Source: Kordia sp.
GTDB lineage: Bacteria > Bacteroidota > Bacteroidia > Flavobacteriales > Flavobacteriaceae
Assembly: GCF_022447245.1 (NCBI RefSeq)
Contig: NZ_JAKVBC010000003.1
Coordinates: 186,001 to 250,000 of the forward strand
Length of the DNA: 64,000 nt
Direction of reading: 5' to 3'
The notes below the pieces were generated by a model. That model saw nothing but the letters and a program-made list of their open reading frames with translations. It was not told the DNA's origin and did not search any database. Made by a program: the position numbers and the translations under genes. Each line of letters opens with the position of its first letter. Position 1 is the stretch's first letter. Positions 27,854 to 36,398 of the stretch are shown piece after piece.

Positions 27854-28045
27854 ATGAAAAAAAAGAGTGTAAAAAGTTTAATTCTAAACAAAAAGTCAGT
27901 TTCAAATCTTAATGAAGAAACATTAAAAGGAGGAAACTCTGTATTATGTACAGGTTTATTTGGATCATGCTGGTGCGATGTTACTGTAACCGACTGTAAC
28001 TGTCCAAGAAGATCTGAAAGAGGTTGGTGTCCACCACAACAATAG
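27854..28045 (+). CDS. Cys-rich class I lanthipeptide-type precursor A
   Basis: A 63-residue peptide. The leader (1-27) KSLILNKKSVSNLNEETLKGG is the standard Bacteroidota class I lanthipeptide leader form: Leu/Lys alternation, K-x-S-V-S-N-L, then KGG. The core starts NSVLCTGLFGSCWCDV and holds six Cys with a few Ser/Thr, ending WCPPQQ. A terminator hairpin follows within 30 bases. No LanB, LanC or exporter is near; the closest candidate helper is the thioredoxin-like protein 140 bases downstream, though whether it acts on the peptide is unknown. The related precursor at 29771 shares the leader pattern (KNSVSNL) and a Cys-rich core. Confidence 0.75.
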   Translation: MKKKSVKSLILNKKSVSNLNEETLKGGNSVLCTGLFGSCWCDVTVTDCNCPRRSERGWCPPQQ

Positions 28046-28073
28046 AACATTAAAATCGAATATTACTTCAATT

Positions 28074-28102
28074 AAAGTCGGAAAGTTTTTTTCGACTTTT
28101 TT
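28074..28102 (+). terminator. Terminator after precursor A
   Basis: AAAGTCG (28074-28080) pairs with CGACTTT (28093-28099) around a 12-base loop, followed by a T run. Confidence 0.65.
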
Positions 28103-28187
28103 ATTTATTAAATTCCAGTAAAAAAAACTTCCAGCTATTTAATATAATTCTATATCTTGTGTAAAGAACATTAAAACAAACTTTACA

Positions 28188-28694
28188 ATGCGATTACAAT
28201 TCATTACTACCATTGCTTTGAGTCTATTTTTTCTTGTAGGATATGCGCAAGATGGCGATGTTGCTCAAAAGGGACAGGACGTTTCTAACTTAGTATTTAC
28301 GGTGGAAAACGGCAAGAAAATTAAGATGTCCTATTATAAAGACAAAGTGGTATTTATTAACTTTTTTGCCAATTGGTGTCCACCATGCAAACTAGAAATG
28401 CCTTACTTAGAAAAAGATGTGTGGCAGAAGTATAAGAACCATAAAAACTTTGCATTGTTTGCTTTTGGTCGCGGTGATGATTTGGCCAAAGTACAAAAGT
28501 TTCAAAAGGACTTTAAAACTACATTTCCGACGCATCCAGATGCTTCAAAAGCTATTTACAACAACTTTGCTACGAAATACATTCCAAGAAATTATATTAT
28601 TAAAAATGGCAAAATAGTATATGCTTCCAAAGGTTTTTCAAATGCTGAGTTTGAAGAAATGGTGAAGCTTTTAGATAAATTTTTAAAAGAATAA
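28188..28694 (+). CDS. TlpA/ResA-like secreted thioredoxin-fold protein
   Basis: 168 residues. The signal peptide is TTIALSLFFLVGYAQ (cleavage near residue 21). The mature part is a thioredoxin fold with the redox site NFFANWCPPCKLEMPYLEK, a central insert typical of TlpA-like reductases (LFAFGRGDDLAKVQKF), and the cis-Pro loop in KYIPRNYII. It should act in the periplasm, reducing or isomerising disulphides. It begins a three-gene run with the two unknown genes at 28705 and 29199 (10- and 14-base gaps), bracketed by Cys-rich peptide genes, which makes peptide disulphide handling an attractive but unproven idea. Confidence 0.85.
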   Translation: MRLQFITTIALSLFFLVGYAQDGDVAQKGQDVSNLVFTVENGKKIKMSYYKDKVVFINFFANWCPPCKLEMPYLEKDVWQKYKNHKNFALFAFGRGDDLAKVQKFQKDFKTTFPTHPDASKAIYNNFATKYIPRNYIIKNGKIVYASKGFSNAEFEEMVKLLDKFLKE

Positions 28695-28704
28695 TTTTAG
28701 TTTT

Positions 28705-29184
28705 ATGAGTCTTGATAGAATAAAAAAACAATTGCATTCAAAAAGTATCTTTTTTTCTGAAGATCGCATTCTAGATCAACCCTCGGTAATTGGTTACGAC
28801 AAACAATTTCGTTGGAGTTGGATGCTAACACAGTTAAACACATTTTATGTAGTGAGTGATTTAAAAGCTACTACAATTACTGTGGAAACGATTGAATCCA
28901 ATTTGAAAGAATCTTTCAATTACGGCAAAAAAAATTATAAAGGCTGGCCAAGAGGTTTTCAATCTGCCATTGGTGTTGTAAATATTTTAATTTCAGAAAA
29001 TGTATCGGAAGAAGCTAAAGTGTATTGTAAAAAGCTGAAATCTGGTAAAAAATGGGCAGGATTTGCCATTCCGGTAGTGATTGATGCTTCTAAGAAAGAA
29101 ATATTCTTTTTTGATAAAAAACCTATGTGGGGAATGATCTACTTTCCATACTTTAAACGAATGATTGAAGAACTCACTGTTTAA
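28705..29184 (+). CDS. Unknown 159-residue protein
   Basis: I do not recognise the family. It has no signal peptide or membrane helix; the text is mixed alpha/beta with aromatic-rich segments (FRWSWMLTQLNTFYVVSDL, YGKKNYKGWPRGFQSAIGVV, and IFFFDKKPMWGMIYFPYF near the end). It starts 10 bases after the thioredoxin-like gene and is followed after 14 bases by a membrane protein, so the three are probably one transcript. It is a complete, intact ORF with codon use like its neighbours. Confidence 0.7.
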   Translation: MSLDRIKKQLHSKSIFFSEDRILDQPSVIGYDKQFRWSWMLTQLNTFYVVSDLKATTITVETIESNLKESFNYGKKNYKGWPRGFQSAIGVVNILISENVSEEAKVYCKKLKSGKKWAGFAIPVVIDASKKEIFFFDKKPMWGMIYFPYFKRMIEELTV

Positions 29185-29198
29185 TAATGTAGTAATTT

Positions 29199-29639
29199 AT
29201 GACATATCGTTTTCCGGTTATTTCACTAAGAAAATTATATTTTTACACCTTACTTTCTGTAGGTATTTCAATAATATCAATTATTATTATAGCTTCTTGG
29301 GTTGTTTATCTTTTTAAAATAGAAAAATCAGACATCATTATTTATTTTATTATAATTAGTGAAATCTTTCTTGGATTATTCATTACAAGTCGAATCGAAA
29401 ATAAGCTTACTAAACAAGCAATTATAAGCCTCAATAAGCATGCGATCATAATTGATGATGAAAGGAAAATTCTGATTGAAAAGATTAAAAATTGTAAGAT
29501 CCAAAGATTGGCTAAATACTATCCAGCTCTTATTATTTATGATCAAAATAACACTAAATATGTGATTCGATGTGCAGACAGATACAATCTTAGTTTTACA
29601 GAATTAACTAATCATCTACAGAAACTAGTAAAAGCTTAA
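29199..29639 (+). CDS. Unknown 146-residue membrane protein with two N-terminal helices
   Basis: Family not recognised. Two hydrophobic helices lie near residues 13-36 (LSVGISIISIIIIASWVVYL) and 44-60 (IIYFIIISEIFLGLFI). A cytoplasmic-looking basic domain of about 85 residues follows (KHAIIIDDERKILIEKIKNC...YNLSFTELTNHLQKLVKA). The layout resembles small PH-like membrane proteins that follow two helices, but I cannot confirm this. It is third in the run with the thioredoxin-like gene. Confidence 0.65.
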   Translation: MTYRFPVISLRKLYFYTLLSVGISIISIIIIASWVVYLFKIEKSDIIIYFIIISEIFLGLFITSRIENKLTKQAIISLNKHAIIIDDERKILIEKIKNCKIQRLAKYYPALIIYDQNNTKYVIRCADRYNLSFTELTNHLQKLVKA

Positions 29640-29770
29640 TTTAAGAATATTATTGACAATAAATTAGTCTATTCCAAACTTCTCGATATTCATAAATATC
29701 GACTATAATTGTTATGACAATTATCAAATTGAATGTATTTTCATGATAAACAATTAAAATTTAATTAACC

Positions 29771-29968
29771 ATGAAAAAAAGAAATTTAAAAGCAAAGCTA
29801 GATTTAGGAAAGAATTCTGTATCTAATTTAAAATCTGAGCAAGTAAAAGGAGCTGGAACAATGATTTGTTCAGGATTACAGGACACTTGTTCTAATTGTC
29901 AAGGTGTGACTAGAGAATATCCTTGTCCACAGCGTACTGTGAGAGATCCTAGATGTAACTACAACTAG
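29771..29968 (+). CDS. Cys-rich class I lanthipeptide-type precursor B
   Basis: A 65-residue peptide related in its leader to precursor A. The leader is LKAKLDLGKNSVSNLKSEQV and ends KGAG rather than KGG. The core TMICSGLQDTCSNCQGVTRE goes on to YPCPQRTVRDPRC and carries five Cys. It sits 130 bases after the membrane gene with its own apparent promoter region and is followed by a bidirectional hairpin shared with uvrD. The different core and odd Gly-Ala-Gly site suggest it is a diverged member of a dispersed precursor family, not a recent copy. Confidence 0.72.
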   Translation: MKKRNLKAKLDLGKNSVSNLKSEQVKGAGTMICSGLQDTCSNCQGVTREYPCPQRTVRDPRCNYN

Positions 29969-30004
29969 AAACAGCAGCATTCTCTTAGTTTAGAGAAAAT
30001 GAAA

Positions 30005-30034
30005 AAGCCGTTTCAACATGAATTGAAACGGCTT
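30005..30034. terminator. Bidirectional terminator between precursor B and uvrD
   Basis: AAGCCGTTTCAA (30005-30016) pairs perfectly with TTGAAACGGCTT (30023-30034) around a 6-base loop. Confidence 0.85.
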
Positions 30035-30046
30035 ATATATTGAATG

Positions 30047-32386
30047 TTATTTAACAATTTCAAGTTTTGCGAAACGTAGTAATAGCTTTTTAATTCCGCC
30101 AACTTTAAATTTAATTTCTGCTTTCTTATCGCCTCCTACTCCTTCCAAACGTAAAATTTCTCCACGACCAAAACGTGAATGCTCAACTAGCGTTCCTGGC
30201 ACAAGTCTTTCATCTAACAGACTTCCGCTTGGCGGACTACTTTGTGAAGATTGTGGTTTGAGTTTTCGTAGTTTTCGTATTTGTTCTGGTGTTGGACTTC
30301 CCACAACTGGAGGACGACCAGATTTTGGTTTCTGTAAACGTAATTTGCTCTTATCAACTTCTCCAAAAATATCATTATCAATCAAGGGTTTGAAACGATA
30401 ACTTTCAACTGGTGTGATATAATCTAGGAATTTATCGTCAATTTCTTCAATGAAACGACTTGGTTCAGCATCGACCAATTTTCCCCAACGATAACGACTT
30501 TGCGTATATGTTAAATATGCTTGTTGTTCGGCTCTGGTTAATGCTACATAAAACAAACGACGTTCTTCTTCGAGTTCGCTTCGTGTATTCATACTCATTC
30601 CTGAAGGGAAAAGATCTTCTTCCATTCCTACGATGTACACATGCGGGAATTCCAGTCCTTTTGCCAAGTGAATCGTCATCAGTGCTACACGATCGTCATC
30701 ACCTTTATCATTATCCATATCGGTTGCAAGTGCTACATCTTCTAAGAATTCAGCCAAAGCTCCTGTGGCATCTGCAACTTCAACTTGTCCTTCCACAAAA
30801 TCTTTGATACCATTCAGTAATTCTTCAATATTTTCTATACGAGCAATTCCTTCTGGCGTACCGTCTTTTTTCAATTCTTGAACCAAACCTGTCTTCTTGG
30901 TAATGTGTGAAGTCAATTCAAAAGCATTGGCACTTTCATTCATCACTTGAAAACTTCGAATCATCGTCACAAAGTTTTCTAGTTTTGTTTTGGTTCCACC
31001 ATTTATCCGCAGATCAATTTTTGAAATGTTTTCCATTACTTCAAATATCGAACGTCCATAATGCTTGGCAGCAACGACTAATTTATCGACTGTCGTTTGT
31101 CCAATTCCACGAGCGGGATAATTGATAACACGCTTTAAGCTTTCTTCATCTTTTGGATTGACAATTAAGCGTAAATATGCCAATACATCTTTGATTTCTT
31201 TACGTTGATAGAATGATAAACCTCCGTAAATTCGATATGGAATATCTCGTTTACGTAAGGCATCTTCCATTGCTCTAGACTGTGCATTGGTACGGTATAA
31301 GATGGCAAAATCACCATTGGGTAATTGTTCGTGCATCTTTGTTTCAAAAATAGAACTTGCAACAAAACGTCCTTCTTCTCCATCGGTAATACTACGATTG
31401 ACTTTGATTTTTGGTCCTGGATCATTGGCAGTCCAAACGACTTTATCAAGACGTGTTTTATTATGCTCGATAACTGAATTCGCAGCTTCTACAATGTTTT
31501 TAGTAGAACGATAATTTTGTTCCAAACGATACATTACTGCTCCATCATAGTCTTTTTGAAAGTTCAGAATGTTGTTAATATTAGCGCCACGGAATGCATA
31601 AATACTCTGCGAATCATCTCCTACGACGCATATATTCTGAAAACGATCTGCCAAGGCTTTTACAATCAAATATTGCGAATGATTGGTATCTTGGTACTCA
31701 TCTACCAAAATATAACGGAAACGATCTTGGTATTTGGCTAACACATCTGGAAAACGGTTTAACAATTCATTCGTTCGTAATAATAAATCGTCAAAATCCA
31801 TCGCTCCAGCTTTAAAACAACGATCTACGTATTCTTTGTAGATTTCTCCCATACGTGGGCGTTTAGCCATTGCATCTGCTTCTACTAAATCGGCATTATT
31901 AAAATACGCACGAACCGTTATCAAATTATTCTTAAAAGACGAAATTCGCGAACGTACCTGCTTGTATTTGTAGACATCTTTATCAAGCTGCATTTCCTTA
32001 ATGATGGAACGAATCAAACGTTCAGAATCTTGTGTATCATAGATCGTAAAGTTACTTGGATAGCCTAATTTATCGGCTTCAAAGCGTAAAATTTTTGCAA
32101 AGATAGAATGGAATGTTCCCATCCACAAATTTTTAGCTTCACTTCCACCTACAATTTTAGCAATACGCTCCTTCATTTCACGTGCTGCTTTGTTGGTAAA
32201 TGTTAGTGCTAAAATATTGAAAGAATCTACGCCTTCACTCATCAAATACGCAATTCTATACGTCAGTACTCTTGTTTTTCCAGAACCTGCACCAGCGATC
32301 ACCATTAATGCGCCATCTTTGTGGATAGTAGGCGCTCTCTGTGCATCATTTAGCTGTGCAATATAGTGTTGAATGTCTTGCTCCAT
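30047..32386 (-). CDS. uvrD: UvrD/PcrA-type ATP-dependent 3'-5' DNA helicase
   Basis: 779 residues from ATG 32386 (a TTG 12 bases upstream is open but unlikely). A superfamily 1 helicase for nucleotide excision and mismatch repair. Motifs in order are LNDAQRAPTI (Q motif), AGAGSGKTRVL (Ia Walker A), LTFTNKAAREMKERI, ILVDEYQDTNHSQY (II), VVGDDSQSIYAFRGA (III), LEQNYRSTKNI (IV), MTIHLAKGLEFPHVYIVGME (V) and LFYVALTRAEQQAYL (VI). A C-terminal Tudor-like tail, seen in PcrA, ends with VGGIKKLLLRFAKLEIVK. The gene is intact and shares a terminator with precursor B. Confidence 0.95.
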   Translation of the reverse strand: MEQDIQHYIAQLNDAQRAPTIHKDGALMVIAGAGSGKTRVLTYRIAYLMSEGVDSFNILALTFTNKAAREMKERIAKIVGGSEAKNLWMGTFHSIFAKILRFEADKLGYPSNFTIYDTQDSERLIRSIIKEMQLDKDVYKYKQVRSRISSFKNNLITVRAYFNNADLVEADAMAKRPRMGEIYKEYVDRCFKAGAMDFDDLLLRTNELLNRFPDVLAKYQDRFRYILVDEYQDTNHSQYLIVKALADRFQNICVVGDDSQSIYAFRGANINNILNFQKDYDGAVMYRLEQNYRSTKNIVEAANSVIEHNKTRLDKVVWTANDPGPKIKVNRSITDGEEGRFVASSIFETKMHEQLPNGDFAILYRTNAQSRAMEDALRKRDIPYRIYGGLSFYQRKEIKDVLAYLRLIVNPKDEESLKRVINYPARGIGQTTVDKLVVAAKHYGRSIFEVMENISKIDLRINGGTKTKLENFVTMIRSFQVMNESANAFELTSHITKKTGLVQELKKDGTPEGIARIENIEELLNGIKDFVEGQVEVADATGALAEFLEDVALATDMDNDKGDDDRVALMTIHLAKGLEFPHVYIVGMEEDLFPSGMSMNTRSELEEERRLFYVALTRAEQQAYLTYTQSRYRWGKLVDAEPSRFIEEIDDKFLDYITPVESYRFKPLIDNDIFGEVDKSKLRLQKPKSGRPPVVGSPTPEQIRKLRKLKPQSSQSSPPSGSLLDERLVPGTLVEHSRFGRGEILRLEGVGGDKKAEIKFKVGGIKKLLLRFAKLEIVK

Positions 32387-32516
32387 AATTAGCCTCAAAA
32401 ATAAAACACTCTAGCCGCTATTACAATAAGAATTTGTGAAAGTTATACACTTTTTGTTGTTAGTTTTCTGAGGTTTGGGTATATGATGTTGGATATTGGG
32501 TTTTAGGGTAAGAAAA

Positions 32517-33551
32517 TTATTGATCGGTAGTTTTTACACGACTAATTTGAAACGGTTGAAACCAATCCCAACTTACACCTATAGCAATCTGATTTCCAGA
32601 ATCTACAAAGCGATAATTGTAATTATCATGTCCATAGATATAACTCACAAAGAATCCGATATCGCGATTAAAAGGATATAAGGTAAACGATGTTTCACTT
32701 CGCAACGGTTCTACAAAAGGATGCGCGCCTTGAATGAGTTCTACTTTTTGCTCAATAGCATAGCGTAGTTTGGGTTTCCATTGATGTTCGTATTCATAGG
32801 CAAATCCAAAACGATTTCGACCATAAATATCAATATCAAAATCTGAATAACCTCCAAAATCAAACAACCAGAAAAAACGATTGTGATACAATTCCCAAGA
32901 AGCTGTAAACGAATGGATTTTAAAAGGTTCGTCACGCTTATTCAATTCATTAAATCGAAAATTTACACAGAGTTTAGAGGTGTTTGTAGAAAAGTTTCCA
33001 TTGGTTCTATTGAGTAAATCAGATAAATTTGTGTCATCTGTAATTGTAGCATGAAAATCAGTACATGGCATGGTCTCATCTTCTTCACCAGTTAAAAAGG
33101 CACAACCAGATTGCCCGTTGGAATAATGCCCACTCTCAATTGCCCATGTAAAAAAGTTATTACTGCTCGTTTTAATCATCTGTTGCCAACCAAAAAGTAT
33201 ACGATAGGAAGGTGTTTTTACAGGTTTTGATGTTTCAGAATACATTCGAATATGCGGTTGAAACGTGACATACAAAGCATTTCCAGGTCTATCTTCATAT
33301 TCTTGCATATTCTTACGAATATTGTTGATAATGCTGTAATACACTACTGGTTTTGCATCAAAAAGAATACTTTCTGTGGCATTCATGTTTGACATATAAC
33401 TGAAAGTTGGTTTCTCTGCTATTGGATAATAGTCATTGAAAGCATTGGAATCAGACGCATCATTGGTATTTTCAGTGTCATTTGTACCAGTAGTCTGTCC
33501 AAAACTCGTGAACAGTATTAACAGACATATCATTAAAATCGCTTTTTTCAT
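32517..33551 (-). CDS. Putative outer-membrane phospholipase A1-like beta-barrel protein
   Basis: 344 residues with a signal peptide (AILMICLLILFTSFGQT). A region of alternating aromatic and polar residues follows, as in an outer membrane barrel. Features recalling OMPLA/PldA are the HxSNG motif in ESGHYSNGQSG (catalytic His-Ser with the following Asn-Gly) and the C-terminal strands VSYIYGHDNYNYRF then QIAIGVSWDW, which resemble the PldA end. PagL-like lipid A deacylases also have H-x-S-N, so either membrane-lipid hydrolase type is possible. The two Cys near the active site (SGCAF, MPCTD) could form a disulphide. It stands alone and the function is inferred. Confidence 0.6.
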   Translation of the reverse strand: MKKAILMICLLILFTSFGQTTGTNDTENTNDASDSNAFNDYYPIAEKPTFSYMSNMNATESILFDAKPVVYYSIINNIRKNMQEYEDRPGNALYVTFQPHIRMYSETSKPVKTPSYRILFGWQQMIKTSSNNFFTWAIESGHYSNGQSGCAFLTGEEDETMPCTDFHATITDDTNLSDLLNRTNGNFSTNTSKLCVNFRFNELNKRDEPFKIHSFTASWELYHNRFFWLFDFGGYSDFDIDIYGRNRFGFAYEYEHQWKPKLRYAIEQKVELIQGAHPFVEPLRSETSFTLYPFNRDIGFFVSYIYGHDNYNYRFVDSGNQIAIGVSWDWFQPFQISRVKTTDQ

Positions 33552-33730
33552 GGTAGAGAATTTAATTTACATAATAATAAATGTAGGAAAAAAGTAAGCA
33601 TTCTATCAACCTCTATTACATGAATTGCTGTTTTATTTCCTGAACCACTTTTTTAGTTAGATCAAAATTACGTAAAACTACGGTGCAAAGTTTTTCGGAT
33701 ATTTTGCTACTTTTAAGCAAAAATTATTAG

Positions 33731-34978
33731 ATGGGATATCCAAAAGAAATTTTGATCTTACGACATGCAGAAAAACCTGCAGATACGACTACAAATGAAA
33801 ACTTATCTACAAAAGGATATGAACGTGCCGCTGCACTCGCTTACTATTTGCCAGATACTTTTGGTGCAATTGATCATATTTTTGCTGCTGGTATTGGTGT
33901 TAAAAGCCCTAGCAAACGTCCCGTAGAAACGGTAACACCTTTAGCTACTCGTTTAGATAAGAAAATCCATGATGAATTCTTAAAGTATCAATATCAAGAT
34001 ATGGTAACTCATATTTTTGGTGATGATAAATATACAAATAGTGTCATTGCAATTGCTTGGCAACACACCGATATTGAAAGCATAACTAACGCATTTGGAA
34101 CTAAAGATGTACCAACATCTCCATGGTCTGGTGATTGTTATGATTTGGTTTGGAAACTTACGTATAACGGAGATCAAACCTATTCTTTAGAACAAATTCC
34201 GCAATTATTAATGTATGGAGACACAGATGATATTATTGTAGATCCTGTTACCAAAACTTTCTGTCAAGAACTACAAACCATTGATCCACGTGAATTGTTT
34301 AGTGGAAATATCCCAACGCCAGCTGGAAATTTCCCTAACCAAGCCATGACTTGTATTTTTCAAGTACCAAAAGCCAATGTTCCAGAAGGATTGACGCAAC
34401 AATTCATTTTTGTAGGTGCAAGCTTTTTATTGTCTGAAACTGCTATTATAAATAATCAAATTGCAAGTGTTTTAAATGTTGCTACTGAAGTAAATGATGC
34501 CGAAGACTTACAAATTCCATTCTCTGATCCACAAGTTGATAAACGTGCAGCGTTGCCTTTTGACTTGGCGAAACATGAAAAATATTATCTCAATCAACTA
34601 AGTAAAGTTGGTTTGACAGATACGAATAAAAATGATATGATGACGTTAGTAGCAGCGGTATTAGAAGCGGAACAATTACTCAATACGCCTTCAACAGCTC
34701 AACAAAAAGCAAATGGCGCATCAAATTTTTATGCACAAGGAAACTTAGTAATTCACAGTCATGAAGGAGGAAGTCGCTCTGTAACTGTGGCAGCTTTATT
34801 TTTATATTACAAGTTTTATACTCACACAAACATTTCTTTTTTAGATATTTATAAAAGTATTATTTGCTTACGCTGGAATAAATCTATAAACAATCATCCA
34901 ACACAAGGAATTTGTGAAAATGCGTATGAAGTATTGAATACTTTTGAAGCTTTATTTCCTGAACCAATTCGTAAATAA
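33731..34978 (+). CDS. Histidine phosphatase-like protein fused to a PTP-like domain lacking the catalytic Cys
   Basis: 415 residues, cytoplasmic. The N-terminal half has a histidine phosphatase signature: ILILRHAEKPAD (RHxE) with the partner-His region IAIAWQHTDIESITNAFG and SPWSGDCYDLVWKL. The C-terminal half carries IHSHEGGSRSVTVAALFLYY, which fits the tyrosine/dual-specificity phosphatase loop H-C-x5-R-S except that Ser (AGT, 34757-34759, residue 343) replaces Cys. TGT to AGT is a single-base change. So the PTP-like part should be a pseudo-phosphatase or ligand-binding domain, unless this is a recent mutation. It is followed by a terminator and the substrate is unknown. Confidence 0.6.
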   Translation: MGYPKEILILRHAEKPADTTTNENLSTKGYERAAALAYYLPDTFGAIDHIFAAGIGVKSPSKRPVETVTPLATRLDKKIHDEFLKYQYQDMVTHIFGDDKYTNSVIAIAWQHTDIESITNAFGTKDVPTSPWSGDCYDLVWKLTYNGDQTYSLEQIPQLLMYGDTDDIIVDPVTKTFCQELQTIDPRELFSGNIPTPAGNFPNQAMTCIFQVPKANVPEGLTQQFIFVGASFLLSETAIINNQIASVLNVATEVNDAEDLQIPFSDPQVDKRAALPFDLAKHEKYYLNQLSKVGLTDTNKNDMMTLVAAVLEAEQLLNTPSTAQQKANGASNFYAQGNLVIHSHEGGSRSVTVAALFLYYKFYTHTNISFLDIYKSIICLRWNKSINNHPTQGICENAYEVLNTFEALFPEPIRK

Positions 34979-35000
34979 GAAATCCTAATAACAAAATATG

Positions 35001-35032
35001 AAAAGAGCTTTCAAGAAACTGGAAGCTTTTTT
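35001..35032 (+). terminator. Terminator after the phosphatase-like gene
   Basis: AAAAGAGCTTTC (35001-35012) pairs with GGAAGCTTTTTT (about 35021-35032) with G-T pairs. It lies inside the upstream extension of the next ORF and so argues for that gene's later start at 35124. Confidence 0.6.
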
Positions 35033-35123
35033 CATTCTAAATAATTGGCACAATTTGAATTCTTCAAGTAACCAAAAAATTGAATATCTTTGGTTTTATA
35101 ATTATTCCCAATCACTCAACACT

Positions 35124-36392
35124 ATGAAGAAATTATTTCTTGCCAGTTTTTTTCTTGCTTGTTGCTTAGCGAATGCACAACATGGGCTAGAAAAAGATAT
35201 AGACGCGATTGAATCAAAAGTAATTGAATGGCGACGCGATTTCCATGAAAATCCAGAATTATCGAATAGAGAGTTTAAAACTGCTGAAAAAATAGCAAAA
35301 CATCTAAAATCACTTGGTTTAGAAGTACAAACTGGTGTAGCACATACTGGCGTTGTAGGTATTTTAAAAGGAGATTTACCCGGAAAAGTAGTTGCTTTAC
35401 GTGCTGACATTGATGCGCTGCCAGTAACAGAACGTACGGACGTTCCTTTTAAATCTATGGTTCGAACGACTTTCAATGGAGTTGATACTGGTGTAATGCA
35501 TGCCTGTGGACACGATACACATACCGCAATTTTAATGGGCGTTGCAGAAATCTTTTCTAAACATAAAAATAAAATAAAAGGAACTGTAGTATTTATTTTT
35601 CAACCAGCAGAAGAAGGTGCTCCCAAAGGTGAAGAAGGCGGCGCAGAAATGATGGTGAAAGAAGGTGTTCTTAAAAACCCAGATGTGGATGCAATTTTCG
35701 GATTGCACATTAGTGCAGGATTTGATGTAGGAACAATTAGCTATAAACCTGGAGGAATTATGGCAGCTTCACAGAGTTTCGAAATTAATATCAAAGGGAA
35801 ACAAAGTCATGGTTCAAGACCTTGGACAAGTATTGACCCTATCGTGACAAGTGCAAAGATTATTGATGGCTTACAAACTATCATCAGTAGAGAATCTGAA
35901 TTAACAAAAGAAGGCGCTGTTATTACTGTCGGAAAAATTACCAGTGGAGTTCGCAGTAACATCATTCCTGAAAAAGCACAACTTATTGGAACTATCCGTA
36001 CATTAGATTATGACATGCAAGCTTTTATCAATAAACGTATGAAAGAAATGGTGCCTGCCATTGCCAAAGCCTACAGAGCGGAAGCAACCATCGACATTGC
36101 TAAAGGATATCCAATTACATACAACGATCCAAAATTAACAGCACAAATGCTTCCATCCTTACAAAAAGCTGCTGGTACTAATAATGTTAAGGAAATTAAA
36201 GCAATTACTGGAGCCGAAGATTTTTCATTTTTTCAAAAAGAAGTACCAGGTTTATATTTCTTCTTAGGAGGAAAACCTGTTGGAAAAGTAGCAACTTCAC
36301 ATCATACACCAGATTTTTATATTGACGAAAGCGGAATGAAACTCGGTGTAAAAACATTTGTTCAACTTACTTTAGATTATCTCAATAATTAA
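35124..36392 (+). CDS. Secreted M20 amidohydrolase (IAA-amino acid hydrolase / hippurate hydrolase type)
   Basis: 422 residues from ATG 35124, chosen because a signal peptide (LFLASFFLACCLANAQ) starts there and a terminator hairpin lies between it and the earlier open start at 34998. M20D metal-site motifs are RADIDALPVTE, MHACGHDTHTAILMGVAE, IFQPAEEGAPKG (Glu pair), FGLHIS, and a late ITGAEDFSFFQKEVPG with HHTP. The enzyme would remove N-acyl groups or split carboxylated amides outside the inner membrane. The glutamate-synthase-like gene begins 6 bases after its stop, so they form an operon. Confidence 0.88.
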   Translation: MKKLFLASFFLACCLANAQHGLEKDIDAIESKVIEWRRDFHENPELSNREFKTAEKIAKHLKSLGLEVQTGVAHTGVVGILKGDLPGKVVALRADIDALPVTERTDVPFKSMVRTTFNGVDTGVMHACGHDTHTAILMGVAEIFSKHKNKIKGTVVFIFQPAEEGAPKGEEGGAEMMVKEGVLKNPDVDAIFGLHISAGFDVGTISYKPGGIMAASQSFEINIKGKQSHGSRPWTSIDPIVTSAKIIDGLQTIISRESELTKEGAVITVGKITSGVRSNIIPEKAQLIGTIRTLDYDMQAFINKRMKEMVPAIAKAYRAEATIDIAKGYPITYNDPKLTAQMLPSLQKAAGTNNVKEIKAITGAEDFSFFQKEVPGLYFFLGGKPVGKVATSHHTPDFYIDESGMKLGVKTFVQLTLDYLNN

Positions 36393-36398
36393 TACCTT

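Noticed and set aside
34998-35123. N-terminal extension of the amidohydrolase
   Set aside because: It covers a terminator hairpin and precedes a proper signal peptide beginning at 35124.
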